Below are positions 1 to 7,231 of a stretch of 21,173 bases of DNA, in pieces. The translations under genes were made by a program, and so were the position numbers. The stretch lies in NCBI GenBank assembly GCA_964502145.1, contig CAZCVI010000113.1:1-21173 (forward strand). The letters run 5' to 3'. The notes below the pieces were generated by a model. The model had not been told where the DNA came from and ran no database searches. It worked only from the letters and a program-made list of their open reading frames with translations. Source of the stretch: CAZCVI01 sp964502145. GTDB taxonomy: Bacteria > Acidobacteriota > Aminicenantia > UBA2199. Each line of letters begins with the position of its first letter. The stretch's first letter is position 1.

Positions 1-48
1 AATTTTTTTGTGGAAGTTGGCTTCGCGACGCGAAAACTCTAAATCATT

Positions 49-183
49 ATGGGAAATATGGGAATTATGGGAAGTATGAGAATTATGGGAAATATGGGAA
101 TCATGGGATAACCAGAAATATTCCCATTCCTCCCATTCCTCCCATTCCTCCCATACTTCCCATACTTCCCATAATTCCCACAT
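49..183. repeat. Inverted array of 9-bp tandem units (long hairpin)
   Basis: Seven 9-bp units with consensus ATGGGAAnT run from about 49 to 111. After a loop of about 10 nt, seven units of the complementary type (TTCCCATAn/TCCCATTCC) run from 121 to 183. The arms contain a perfect 19-bp inverted match: 60-78 pairs with 161-179. The remaining units pair imperfectly or with G:U. As RNA or single-stranded DNA it would form a hairpin with arms of about 60 nt. It lies downstream of the minus-strand gene ending at 280. A second element of the same design, with another unit sequence, is at 16602-16760. No coding role is evident. Confidence 0.85.
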
Positions 184-221
184 GCTTTTACGATACTCTT
201 AAAGCACTGGCAGTGAATCCA

Positions 222-257
222 GGGAAGTCCGGTCTAAGCAGGAGACACGGACTTCCC
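222..257 (-). terminator. Possible terminator-like hairpin after the secreted-protein gene
   Basis: GGGAAGTCCG at 222-231 and CGGACTTCCC at 248-257 form a perfect 10-bp stem with a 16-nt loop, about 20 nt beyond the stop codon of the minus-strand gene ending at 280. There is no T-run after the stem in that direction, so it is not a classical intrinsic terminator. It could instead stabilise the mRNA 3' end or belong to the repeat element beside it. Confidence 0.35.
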
Positions 258-279
258 GGTTAACCCCGTTTTGGGTGGA

Positions 280-915
280 TTAGATATGATTAAACACGAT
301 AGTAGCGTAATTGCCCAGCAATATCGCGTCGGAATAATGTTGCAAGAGCGACCAAAAGCTACTGATGGGCGGCGGTGTTCCCTCGTTTAATTGCGTTTTG
401 ATCTCCCCCAGTAAGCGCAGGATGTTGTTCATGTTGGCGATGTTTTTGGCATAGAGTCCCACGATGTCACCTTTAACCAGGTACTTCTGCAACCCTTTCA
501 TAACCTCACCGTTTAAATTATTATCCCTGGCGAATTGGGTATAATTAAACTGCCGTAACCGTTCGACCCGATCGTCTGCATAACTGCTATCCTGCGTCAA
601 TGAGATGATTTCCTGGTATCTTGCCCTGGCCTGTTCCAGTTTACTGATAGCCGATTCCGTTAATGACAGCGCATAGGAAAAATTAAGGTTGTTGGGATAA
701 CCGATCTCCACTTCATTTAGCAACAGGAAAACATCCGCGTTTGATTTCAGGAAAGAGGAAGTACCCTCAATCGTCTGCGATTCCATGGCCTGAATCGAGC
801 GGGATTTAAATCCCGGTGGGATATCATTAAATACAACAAAAGCGTTTAAATAGGCAACCGAGGCCACTACGATCATCAAAGTAACCCCATGCTTGAACCA
901 TTGATTTCTTTTCAT
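280..915 (-). CDS. Secreted or membrane-anchored helical protein, unknown function
   Basis: This is a 211-residue protein I do not recognise. Residues 1-30 have basic residues (KR, K) followed by a hydrophobic stretch (VTLMIVVASVAYLNAFVVF), which fits a signal peptide or N-terminal anchor. The rest (about 40-211) is rich in Leu, Asn and charged residues and looks mostly alpha-helical, with no Cys and no obvious catalytic motif. The start is supported by AAGGAG about 8 nt upstream of the ATG. It lies 428 bp downstream of truB on the same strand, too far to assume co-transcription. A four-helix periplasmic sensor-like fold is conceivable but not shown. Confidence 0.75.
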   Translation of the reverse strand: MKRNQWFKHGVTLMIVVASVAYLNAFVVFNDIPPGFKSRSIQAMESQTIEGTSSFLKSNADVFLLLNEVEIGYPNNLNFSYALSLTESAISKLEQARARYQEIISLTQDSSYADDRVERLRQFNYTQFARDNNLNGEVMKGLQKYLVKGDIVGLYAKNIANMNNILRLLGEIKTQLNEGTPPPISSFWSLLQHYSDAILLGNYATIVFNHI

Positions 916-1018
916 ACCAATACTCCTTTATAGGTGAATCGGTTTTTCTACATGAGTTCGACCTTAAAATTCCGTTAAGCGGCAAAACAAAATTACTCGT
1001 TTCGTAATCGTTACTCAT
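827..1018 (-). CDS. Possible small upstream ORF overlapping the next gene's start
   Basis: This 63-codon ORF has an ATG at 1018 preceded by a strong Shine-Dalgarno (GGAGGGAGG, 8 nt spacer). It runs 89 nt into the 5' end of the 280-915 gene in another frame. The encoded peptide has no recognisable domain. It may be a leader ORF that couples translation to the downstream gene, a remnant, or chance. The only support is the ribosome binding site. Confidence 0.2.
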   Translation of the reverse strand: MSNDYETSNFVLPLNGILRSNSCRKTDSPIKEYWYEKKSMVQAWGYFDDRSGLGCLFKRFCCI

Positions 1019-1343
1019 GGCGAAAACCTCCCTCCATATAAAGCAACGTACTTGCCAATTATTATTAAATATCGTAAGAGTATTATATATAAAGTATTTA
1101 CAGTAATTTATTATAAAAAAATGCCATGTTCTTTTTCTTCAGAAGTGTATTGATGTGATACGAATCCTCAGTGTTGAAAGTAGTCGAATGGCGTTATCAA
1201 AAGAGGAATAGAGATTTGGGGTGAAAATGTATTTGAGTGTTACGTTATGATGGTTTGGGCCGATAAAACGGCAAAACCCCTATGGATGTGGCATCTGGCA
1301 CACAATGAACTGTAACGGAGCGTTACGTCAGAGGAATTGAGAA
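916..1343. other. Gene-poor spacer between truB and the secreted-protein gene
   Basis: This 428-bp stretch follows truB and precedes the minus-strand gene at 280-915. Apart from the low-confidence small ORF at 827-1018 I see no gene. The 1060-1120 part is very AT-rich and has a TATAAT-like hexamer on the minus strand (1082-1087), but no good -35 at the proper spacing. A small palindrome (GTAACG-GAG-CGTTAC, 1312-1326) lies just after the truB stop without a T-run. No convincing terminator for the nusA-truB cluster is visible. Confidence 0.6.
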
Positions 1344-2246
1344 TTAATTGGAGAAAACAAGCGTAGGTTTGAAACGCATCAGTACCGCATCTTTCTGGGC
1401 GATAGCCAAGAGTTTGCCTTCATCGTCGAAGAGGCGGAAATAATCATTGCTTTGGCCCGGCATGATTTTGGTGACATCGCGGGGCATCAGGTGCATGCCG
1501 TTTAAAATCGCTTTTTTACCACTCGGATTGACAATTATCTTGGGAAATTCCGGTAGCAGGGCTTCAATTGGGGTCACCACGCTGGAAATGCCCTCCGCTT
1601 CCAGGCGCTGGGCTAATTGCACCGGCGTGAACGCGGCATCCAGGTGAAATTCGCCCACGCTTTCCCGTTTCAGCTTTTGCAAGTGGGCGCCAACCCCTAA
1701 TTTTTGCCCCATATCATAGGCCAGGGAACGGATATAGGTGCCGGAGGAGGTTTCAGCGCGAAAACCAAGCGTTTTCTCGTCGATGATATGGCCCGTGAGC
1801 GAAAAGATTTCGATAGTCACCGGTTTGACTTCCACCTCTTGATTTTGCCGGGCGTATTTATACAATGGTTTGCCCTTGAATTTTTTGGCCGAGTAGATCG
1901 GCGGGGTTTGCAGTTGTTTCCCCCGGAAAGTGGCCAGAAGTGCTTCGATATTGATCGAGTTAAGGTCTATGGCTTGTTCTTCCGAGGTTGGCTCGCCTTC
2001 CGTATCGTAGGTAGTCGTGCTGTAGCCGAAGGAAATGCTGCCGGAGTAGACTTTTCTTTTTTTGATGTAAAAGTCGAAGAATTTCGTGGCGTTTCCCATG
2101 CCTAGGAGCAATAGTCCTTCCGCCAATGGGTCCAGCGTGCCAAAGTGGCCGACCTTTTTGATTTTAAATAGATGTCTTACCATGTCTACCATGGCATGGG
2201 AGGTCATATGGATGGGTTTATTAATAAGTAGCAGTCCGTGTATCAT
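1344..2246 (-). CDS. truB: tRNA pseudouridine(55) synthase TruB
   Basis: This cytoplasmic enzyme isomerises U55 to pseudouridine in the T-loop of tRNAs. The 300-residue length matches the family (about 300). The opening GLLLINKP and the signature HFGTLDPLAEGLL (residues 34-46, nucleophilic Asp39 by alignment with the GTLDPxAxG motif) are typical, as is SSGTYIRSLAYDMG in the middle. The ATG overlaps the nrnA stop by ATGA, so translation is probably coupled. It is the last gene of the nusA-infB-rbfA-nrnA-truB cluster. The usual next neighbours in many genomes (ribF, rpsO, pnp) are not here. Confidence 0.97.
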   Translation of the reverse strand: MIHGLLLINKPIHMTSHAMVDMVRHLFKIKKVGHFGTLDPLAEGLLLLGMGNATKFFDFYIKKRKVYSGSISFGYSTTTYDTEGEPTSEEQAIDLNSINIEALLATFRGKQLQTPPIYSAKKFKGKPLYKYARQNQEVEVKPVTIEIFSLTGHIIDEKTLGFRAETSSGTYIRSLAYDMGQKLGVGAHLQKLKRESVGEFHLDAAFTPVQLAQRLEAEGISSVVTPIEALLPEFPKIIVNPSGKKAILNGMHLMPRDVTKIMPGQSNDYFRLFDDEGKLLAIAQKDAVLMRFKPTLVFSN

Positions 2247-3211
2247 TTGGTTTGTTGTTGTATGGAGGCGATGATTTCATTTTTCGCCGTTTCGATTTTG
2301 CCCGTGTAGAAGAATCCAGCCGCATGGGTGTGGCCACCGCCATTAAAGACTTTTGCCACCAATTGGGAATTAATCGTGCCCCGTGAACGAATGGAGACCC
2401 GATAGTAATTTTCGCCGATTTCTTTAAAAAACAGGGTGACGTCCACGCCACGAATGGAACGGGCGATAGATATAATATCTTCCGTTTCGATATCTTTTAG
2501 CGAGAGTTGGTCCAGATATTCGCGTTGGAAATGAATGATGGCAATGCGGTTGTCCATGCGTAATTCCAATGTGGCCAGTACTTTCTGGATCATCTTGACT
2601 TTTTCCAGGTGATTGGAATAAAAGAGCAGTTCGCTGACCTCCACCGGTTCAAAGTGACATTTTTTAACCAGTTCCGAGGCGATTTTAAGGGATTTGGCCG
2701 TGGTGTTGGAGTATTTAAAGGAGCCTGTATCCGAGGAGATAGCCGCATAGAGGTTGAAGCCGATTTCCCGGGTGAGTGGAACTGCCAGTTCGCGGGCCAA
2801 TTCATATACCAGTTCCCCCACAGCCGCTGCCCGCGGATCGACCCAGTTGATCGTGGAGTTGTAAACACTGGTGGCATGATGATCAATATTGATGGTAAAA
2901 TAAGCATCCAGGTGCGTGATACCCGTCCGTTCTTCTGTTCCGCCTTCTACCAAAACCACCACATCGAAGGGGGCGGGGTAAATTTGAGCATATTCAATTT
3001 CATTAAAACCGGGCAACTCGGATAATGGAAAGGGGGCTTTGTCCGTGTTGAAATAATGAACCTCTTTGCCCATGGCCGTCAAGATAAAATAGAGAGCCAA
3101 GCCACTCCCTATTGAATCGGCATCCGGACGGATATGAGAGCTGATGGCGATTCGTTGAGAACGCCGCAACACTTCGGCAATTTGCTTTTTAACATGCATT
3201 TTCCTATTCAT
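2243..3211 (-). CDS. nrnA: DHH/DHHA1 phosphoesterase, NrnA-like oligoribonuclease/pAp phosphatase
   Basis: This 322-residue protein of the RecJ-like DHH superfamily probably hydrolyses nanoRNAs and 3'-phosphoadenosine 5'-phosphate with Mn2+ (family knowledge). Visible motifs are SHIRPDADSIGS (metal ligands D30, D32), NIDHHAT (D110-H112), AISSDTGSF (D161) and the DHHA1 motif GGGHTHAAGF (291-300). At the usual motif II Asp position there is a Glu (VVLVEGGTEER, E89). The start at 3211 has only a weak CGGA upstream; an alternative ATG four codons later is possible. It sits between rbfA (88-bp spacer) and truB (4-nt overlap), a common arrangement in bacterial nusA operons. Confidence 0.92.
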   Translation of the reverse strand: MNRKMHVKKQIAEVLRRSQRIAISSHIRPDADSIGSGLALYFILTAMGKEVHYFNTDKAPFPLSELPGFNEIEYAQIYPAPFDVVVLVEGGTEERTGITHLDAYFTINIDHHATSVYNSTINWVDPRAAAVGELVYELARELAVPLTREIGFNLYAAISSDTGSFKYSNTTAKSLKIASELVKKCHFEPVEVSELLFYSNHLEKVKMIQKVLATLELRMDNRIAIIHFQREYLDQLSLKDIETEDIISIARSIRGVDVTLFFKEIGENYYRVSIRSRGTINSQLVAKVFNGGGHTHAAGFFYTGKIETAKNEIIASIQQQTK

Positions 3212-3299
3212 TATTTTTTTTCCGTCATCTTCGTGTCTTTAGTATCACTTTTTAATCTATCGTTTATTAAATTATTATTCAATCGTGAAACGCCAGCGT

Positions 3300-3644
3300 T
3301 CAAATCCTATCCATATTTCTATCTATATTTAATGTATTGGATTCATCGTTTAAGAAAATCAGCTCCGGGACAAATTTCAAGAACATGCGTTTGGCCAGTT
3401 CGTGTTTTATAAACCCTTTGGCTTTGGTTAATGCGGCCAGCCGATGGTTTTTTTCATCAGGGGAGTTGTTTTCGTTGGGGGAGGAGAGGGCTGATATAAA
3501 AATCCTGGCTGTTTTTAAATCGGGAGTGACAATAACCTGGGAAATAAAAATGAGACCCAGGTGTGGATCGTTCATCTGGTGGGCCAGAATTTCTGCTAAG
3601 TTTTGCTTCAACGTACTGGAGAATCGTTCCACTCGGTGTGGCAT
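3300..3644 (-). CDS. rbfA: 30S ribosome-binding factor A (RbfA)
   Basis: RbfA binds the 30S subunit near the 5' helix of 16S rRNA during late maturation and cold adaptation. The open frame extends upstream to 3719, but family proteins begin close to the RVxR motif, here MPHRVERFSSTLKQNLAEIL, so I choose the ATG at 3644 (114 residues). This start has an AGG about 5 nt upstream and leaves a 19-bp gap to the preceding gene, whereas the longer form would overlap it by 56 nt. Conserved stretches are DPHLGLIFISQVIVTPDLK, KGFIKHELAKRM and PELIFLNDES. The KH-like fold and length fit the family. Confidence 0.93.
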   Translation of the reverse strand: MPHRVERFSSTLKQNLAEILAHQMNDPHLGLIFISQVIVTPDLKTARIFISALSSPNENNSPDEKNHRLAALTKAKGFIKHELAKRMFLKFVPELIFLNDESNTLNIDRNMDRI

Positions 3645-3663
3645 GTAACCTGTCCCATATGAT

Positions 3664-3945
3664 TTATATATACTCCTGGTTGATAGAAATGATCCGTACC
3701 GGATAATTAAGGTCGACAAAATCCTCGATTTGAGCGAAGGTTTTTTCGATTATGGTTTTGGTATTGGCCACCATGGCAATGGTCAGTTGAATTTTTTGCC
3801 ACAGGTCCTGGTAATCGCTTTCGATGATAGAGATATTGAATTGGTGTTTCAATTTTTCACGTAGGCTGGTGACCACATGGCGTTTATCTTTCAAACTGTG
3901 TGTGCTTTCGGCGTGCATATCCAAAACCATAATTCCTATAATCAC
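3664..3945 (-). CDS. DUF503 family protein (YlxP-like)
   Basis: This small 93-residue protein has the DUF503 pattern: MIIGIMVLDMHAESTHSLKD, then KRHVVTSLREKLKHQFNISI. The family is frequently placed between infB and rbfA, exactly as here, and has been linked to ribosome assembly in Firmicutes; the molecular role is not firmly known to me. The ATG overlaps the infB stop by 4 nt (ATGA), which indicates translational coupling. A drift from the family is that the usual E(V/I)... after ISIxE is replaced by SDYQDLWQKIQL. Confidence 0.9.
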   Translation of the reverse strand: MIIGIMVLDMHAESTHSLKDKRHVVTSLREKLKHQFNISIIESDYQDLWQKIQLTIAMVANTKTIIEKTFAQIEDFVDLNYPVRIISINQEYI

Positions 3946-6900
3946 GGGTTCACTTTGAGTGTTGTTTCATAAATTTCCAGCATATCGCCGACGTCTATAG
4001 AATTAAAGTTTTTAATTTTAATGCCGCATTCCGTGCCCGCGTTCACTTCTGAAGCCTCGTTTTTGACGCGGCGCAGGGTTTCCAATTCGCCTTCGAAGAG
4101 CATGTCGTTTTTACGCATCACCTTGATTTTGGATTTGGCTGTAACTTTCCCTTCTCTCACGATGCAGCCAGCAATGATTCCCAGTTTGGAAATTTTGAAG
4201 GTTTGTAGTACTTCCACCGTTCCGATCCGGGTTTCAATATATTCTGGGGCCATTTCGCCTTTGATAGCTTTGGCAATATCTTCGATCAAGTGGTAGATGA
4301 CATTGTACAGTTTGATCTCTACTTTTTCCCGTTTGGCCAGGGCCATTAATTTTTGTGGGACTTTGACGTTAAAGGCAAGAATGATGGCGCCTGAAGTGGA
4401 GGCCAGCAGGATATCGCTTTCAGTGATGTTACCCACGCCTTTATGGAGAATATTTATCTTCATCTTTTCGCTGTCGTGTTTCATCAGAATACTTTCCAAC
4501 ACTTCGCTGGAACTGAAATTATCGGTTTTCATAATGATGGGGAATACCTGTGTTTTCTCTTCTGCCAAGCGTTGGAACAGGGATTGGAGGCTCAATTTTT
4601 GATCGGCCATGGCTTCGTCGCTACGGGATTCTCTGCCTTGGACTCTCCTGCTTTCAACGACTTTACGGGCTTTTTCGATATCTTCTGTCACCTGGAAGAA
4701 TTCACCGGCTTCGGGGATATTGTCAAAGCCCATGATTTCAACGGGTACCGGAACTTCAGCCGAAGGGAGTACTTTTCCCTGGTCGTCGAAAATAGATTTG
4801 ATTCTACCTGTGGAGTTGCCGCAGATAAAATAATCACCCCGTTGAACTTTTCCGTGCTGGAGGAGCACGGTACCCAGGGGGCCTAACTGGGGGTCCAGTC
4901 GGGATTCAATGATCGTGCCGCGGCCTGGAATATTTTTATACGATTTTATTTCCTGCATTTCTGAAACCAGTGTGAGCATTTCCAATAATGCGTCCAGGTT
5001 CTGGTTATGTTTGGCGGAGATGGCCACGCTGACTACTTCACCGCCCCAGTCTTCCACCACGATATTGTGTTGGGTGAGTTCTTGTTTGACTTTATCTGCC
5101 GATGCGCCAGCCATGTCGATTTTATTGATGGCGATGATGATGGGGACGCCCGCAGATTGGGCATGATTGATGGCTTCGATAGTTTGGGGTTTCACGCCGT
5201 CGTTGGCAGCGACTACCAGGATGACGATATCGGTAACTTTGGCTCCTCTGGCGCGGATATTGGTAAAGGCTTCGTGGCCGGGAGTGTCCAGAAATATAAT
5301 GTCATTCCCTTTATAGTTCAGTTTATAGGCACCGATTTTCTGGGTGATGCCGCCCGCCTCGCGGTCAGCTACACGGGTATTTCTAAGGGTATCGAGCAGG
5401 GTGGTCTTGCCGTGGTCAACATGACCCATAACAGTGACTACCGGGGCACGTGAGGTCATGACGGCGTTCATTTTTTTAATGTGATTATGGAAAAGGTCGT
5501 CCTCGTAGGATACGATCGTGACTTCCACATTAAACGCCTCGCAGATATCCTTGATATCTTTGATAGCCATGATTTGGTTGGTCACGTACTCTTTGGTAAT
5601 ATCTTTACCCAGAGAACTCATCTTTTCTTCGATATCTTTTAATTTCACATTTAATTTTTCCGCCAGCTCTTTAATACTGATGAAATTGGAGGTCTCAATG
5701 GCAGTGGGTAAATTGAGTATTTTAACTTTTGGTTTTTTAGGGATGACCTCTGCTGGTGCTGGTCTACGTTCTTGTATATGTTTGCCGTGATAATGCGGGG
5801 AGTAGGTGGTGGGTTTCCCGGTTTTATCTTTCGCGGCTTCAGTGGGTGTATCTTCTGTTGCTTTGTCAACTATTGCTGTTTTTTGTTTAAATTTGTTTTT
5901 ATCTTTTTTTACTTTTCCCCGTTTCATATCTGGTAGTACTTCAGGGATTAAGATATCTTCAGTGACCAAGTCGACAACTTCTTCGAAGACTTCCGGAGAA
6001 ATGGTTGTTCTAACGGGTGGTATTTTCTTGGTAAATTCTGATGGTTTGGAGATTCCAGCTTCCCGTTTAAGGTGAGCTGCTCCCGGTTTCGTTTGAACTC
6101 CGGGTTTATGTTCAGGTTTATGTTCAGGTTTATGTTCGGGCTTGGGTGTGGGGCGTTGATCCGTTCTTTGTTCCGGTCTTTGGTCTGTTCTTTGTTCGGG
6201 TCTTTGATCTGGTCTTTGTTCAGGTCTTTGATCTGGTCTTTGTTCAGGCCGTTGTGCGGGTCTTTGATCCGGTCTTTGGTCTGTTCTTTGCTCAGGCCGT
6301 GGCGTGGGTCTCTGATCCGGTCTTTGTCCAGGTCTTTGGTCCGTTCTTTGTTCAGGTCGTTGTGCGGGTCTCTGATCCGGTCTTTGTCCAGGTCTTTGGT
6401 CCGTTCTTTGTTCAGGTCGTTGTGCGGGTCTCTGATCCGGTCTTTGTCCAGGTCTTTGGTCCGTTCTTTGTTCNNNNNNNNNNNNNNNNNNNNNNNNNNN
6501 NNNNNNNNNNNNNNNNNNNNNNNNNNNNNNNNNNNNNNNNNNNNNNNNNNNNNNNNNNNNNNNNNNNNNNNNNGGTCTTTGTCCGGGTCTTTGCTCCGGT
6601 CTTTGTCCTGGTCTTTGTTCCGGTCTTTGTCCGGGTCTTTGCTCCGGTCTTTGTCCTGGTCTTTGTTCCGGTCTTTGTCCGGGTCTTTGATCGGGTCTTT
6701 GTCCAGGTCTTTGGTCCGTTCTTTGTTCGGGTCTTTGTTCGGGTCTCTGTCCTGGTCTTTGTTCAGGTCTCTGTCCTGGTCTTTGGTCCGTTTTTTGTTC
6801 GGGTCTCTGTTCAGGTCTGCGTTCAGGTCTTTGTTCATTTCTTTGTTCAGAGGTGGGCTGAGGTTTTGGTTGAGGCGGTTGGGTTTGATTTTCTTTGTCA

Positions 6901-7208
6901 ATGTGAACCGGTGTCGGCTTCATTTCAGTAACCGATTCCTTTTGGAAAGAAGGGGTGGCTTCTATGTTCTCGGAAATATGGGGGGGTAATTTTTCTTTTT
7001 TATCATTTTCCATCCGGTTAAATTCTTCCCGGATTTGGGGATGTTTATCTTTATCTGTGCAAAATTCTCGGAGCATTTCCAGTTGGTCCATTGAAATAAC
7101 GGACGAATGGGATTTAACCGGGACATTCAGTTTTTCCAGAAAAAACATAGCCAGCTTGTTTGAGATTTTGAATTGTTTTGTGGCCTCGTGAAGTTTTATA
7201 CTCAGCAT
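3942..7208 (-). CDS. infB: Translation initiation factor IF-2 with giant QRPx repeat (contains assembly gap)
   Basis: IF-2 is the GTPase that delivers initiator fMet-tRNA to the 30S subunit and promotes subunit joining. The reading frame gives about 1088 residues including 34 unknown. Domains: an IF2_N module at 1-50; a repeat of RPEQ/RPGQ/RPDQ/RTDQ tetrapeptides at about 121-370; a basic linker; a second IF2_N-like module at about 507-565; and the G domain from about 587 with GHVDHGKT (595-602), DTPGHEAF (641-648), NKID (695-698) and SAK (731-733), followed by domains II-IV. The ribosome binding site AGGAGGAGGAG is strong. It starts 23 bp after nusA. The frame is open on both sides of the Ns, but the true length is uncertain. 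Confidence 0.96.
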   Translation of the reverse strand: MLSIKLHEATKQFKISNKLAMFFLEKLNVPVKSHSSVISMDQLEMLREFCTDKDKHPQIREEFNRMENDKKEKLPPHISENIEATPSFQKESVTEMKPTPVHIDKENQTQPPQPKPQPTSEQRNEQRPERRPEQRPEQKTDQRPGQRPEQRPGQRPEQRPEQRTDQRPGQRPDQRPGQRPEQRPGQRPEQRPGQRPEQRPGQRPEQRPGQRXXXXXXXXXXXXXXXXXXXXXXXXXXXXXXXXXXEQRTDQRPGQRPDQRPAQRPEQRTDQRPGQRPDQRPAQRPEQRTDQRPGQRPDQRPTPRPEQRTDQRPDQRPAQRPEQRPDQRPEQRPDQRPEQRTDQRPEQRTDQRPTPKPEHKPEHKPEHKPGVQTKPGAAHLKREAGISKPSEFTKKIPPVRTTISPEVFEEVVDLVTEDILIPEVLPDMKRGKVKKDKNKFKQKTAIVDKATEDTPTEAAKDKTGKPTTYSPHYHGKHIQERRPAPAEVIPKKPKVKILNLPTAIETSNFISIKELAEKLNVKLKDIEEKMSSLGKDITKEYVTNQIMAIKDIKDICEAFNVEVTIVSYEDDLFHNHIKKMNAVMTSRAPVVTVMGHVDHGKTTLLDTLRNTRVADREAGGITQKIGAYKLNYKGNDIIFLDTPGHEAFTNIRARGAKVTDIVILVVAANDGVKPQTIEAINHAQSAGVPIIIAINKIDMAGASADKVKQELTQHNIVVEDWGGEVVSVAISAKHNQNLDALLEMLTLVSEMQEIKSYKNIPGRGTIIESRLDPQLGPLGTVLLQHGKVQRGDYFICGNSTGRIKSIFDDQGKVLPSAEVPVPVEIMGFDNIPEAGEFFQVTEDIEKARKVVESRRVQGRESRSDEAMADQKLSLQSLFQRLAEEKTQVFPIIMKTDNFSSSEVLESILMKHDSEKMKINILHKGVGNITESDILLASTSGAIILAFNVKVPQKLMALAKREKVEIKLYNVIYHLIEDIAKAIKGEMAPEYIETRIGTVEVLQTFKISKLGIIAGCIVREGKVTAKSKIKVMRKNDMLFEGELETLRRVKNEASEVNAGTECGIKIKNFNSIDVGDMLEIYETTLKVNP
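6102..6848 (-). repeat. 12-bp coding tandem repeat within infB with 48- and 60-bp higher-order units
   Basis: The basic unit is 12 bp (plus-strand GGTCTTTGnnnn), encoding QRP/T-x tetrapeptides. On the C-terminal side of the gap a 60-bp higher-order unit (RPDQRPAQRPEQRTDQRPGQ) occurs nearly identically at 6301-6360, 6361-6420 and 6421-6473. On the N-terminal side a 48-bp unit repeats at 6574-6621 and 6622-6669. The edges decay into variants (RPTPKPEHKPEHK). The encoded stretch is highly basic and probably disordered. Recent unequal recombination or slippage is inferred from the near-identity of the copies. Confidence 0.95.
6474..6573. other. Assembly gap (100 N) inside the infB repeat
   Basis: Exactly 100 Ns interrupt the 12-bp repeat array. 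Reading frame is kept across them, but the 12-bp unit phase is not. The unit cut at 6473 needs one more base plus a multiple of 12, so a gap of 97 or 109 would fit while 100 does not. The Ns are therefore most likely a placeholder of unknown real length. Confidence 0.97.
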
Positions 7209-7231
7209 AAGGTGCTCCTCCTCCTAAAGTG

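Noticed and set aside
49..183. CRISPR array or coding repeat
   Set aside because: Units of 9 bp without spacers and in opposite orientations form a palindrome. No ORF with start signals runs through it.
1312..1326. Terminator for the nusA-truB cluster (GTAACG-GAG-CGTTAC)
   Set aside because: The stem is only 6 bp and no T-run follows on the minus strand.
3300..3719. Longer 139-codon version of rbfA
   Set aside because: The extra 25 residues resemble no RbfA N-terminus and overlap the DUF503 gene; the ATG at 3644 has a ribosome site and fits the family start.
5948..6989. Long open frames on both strands across the infB repeat (SRSLVRSLF-type and KDRNKDQDKD-type)
   Set aside because: A 12-bp repeat without stops keeps every frame open. 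The infB frame has conserved domains on both sides, and these others have none.
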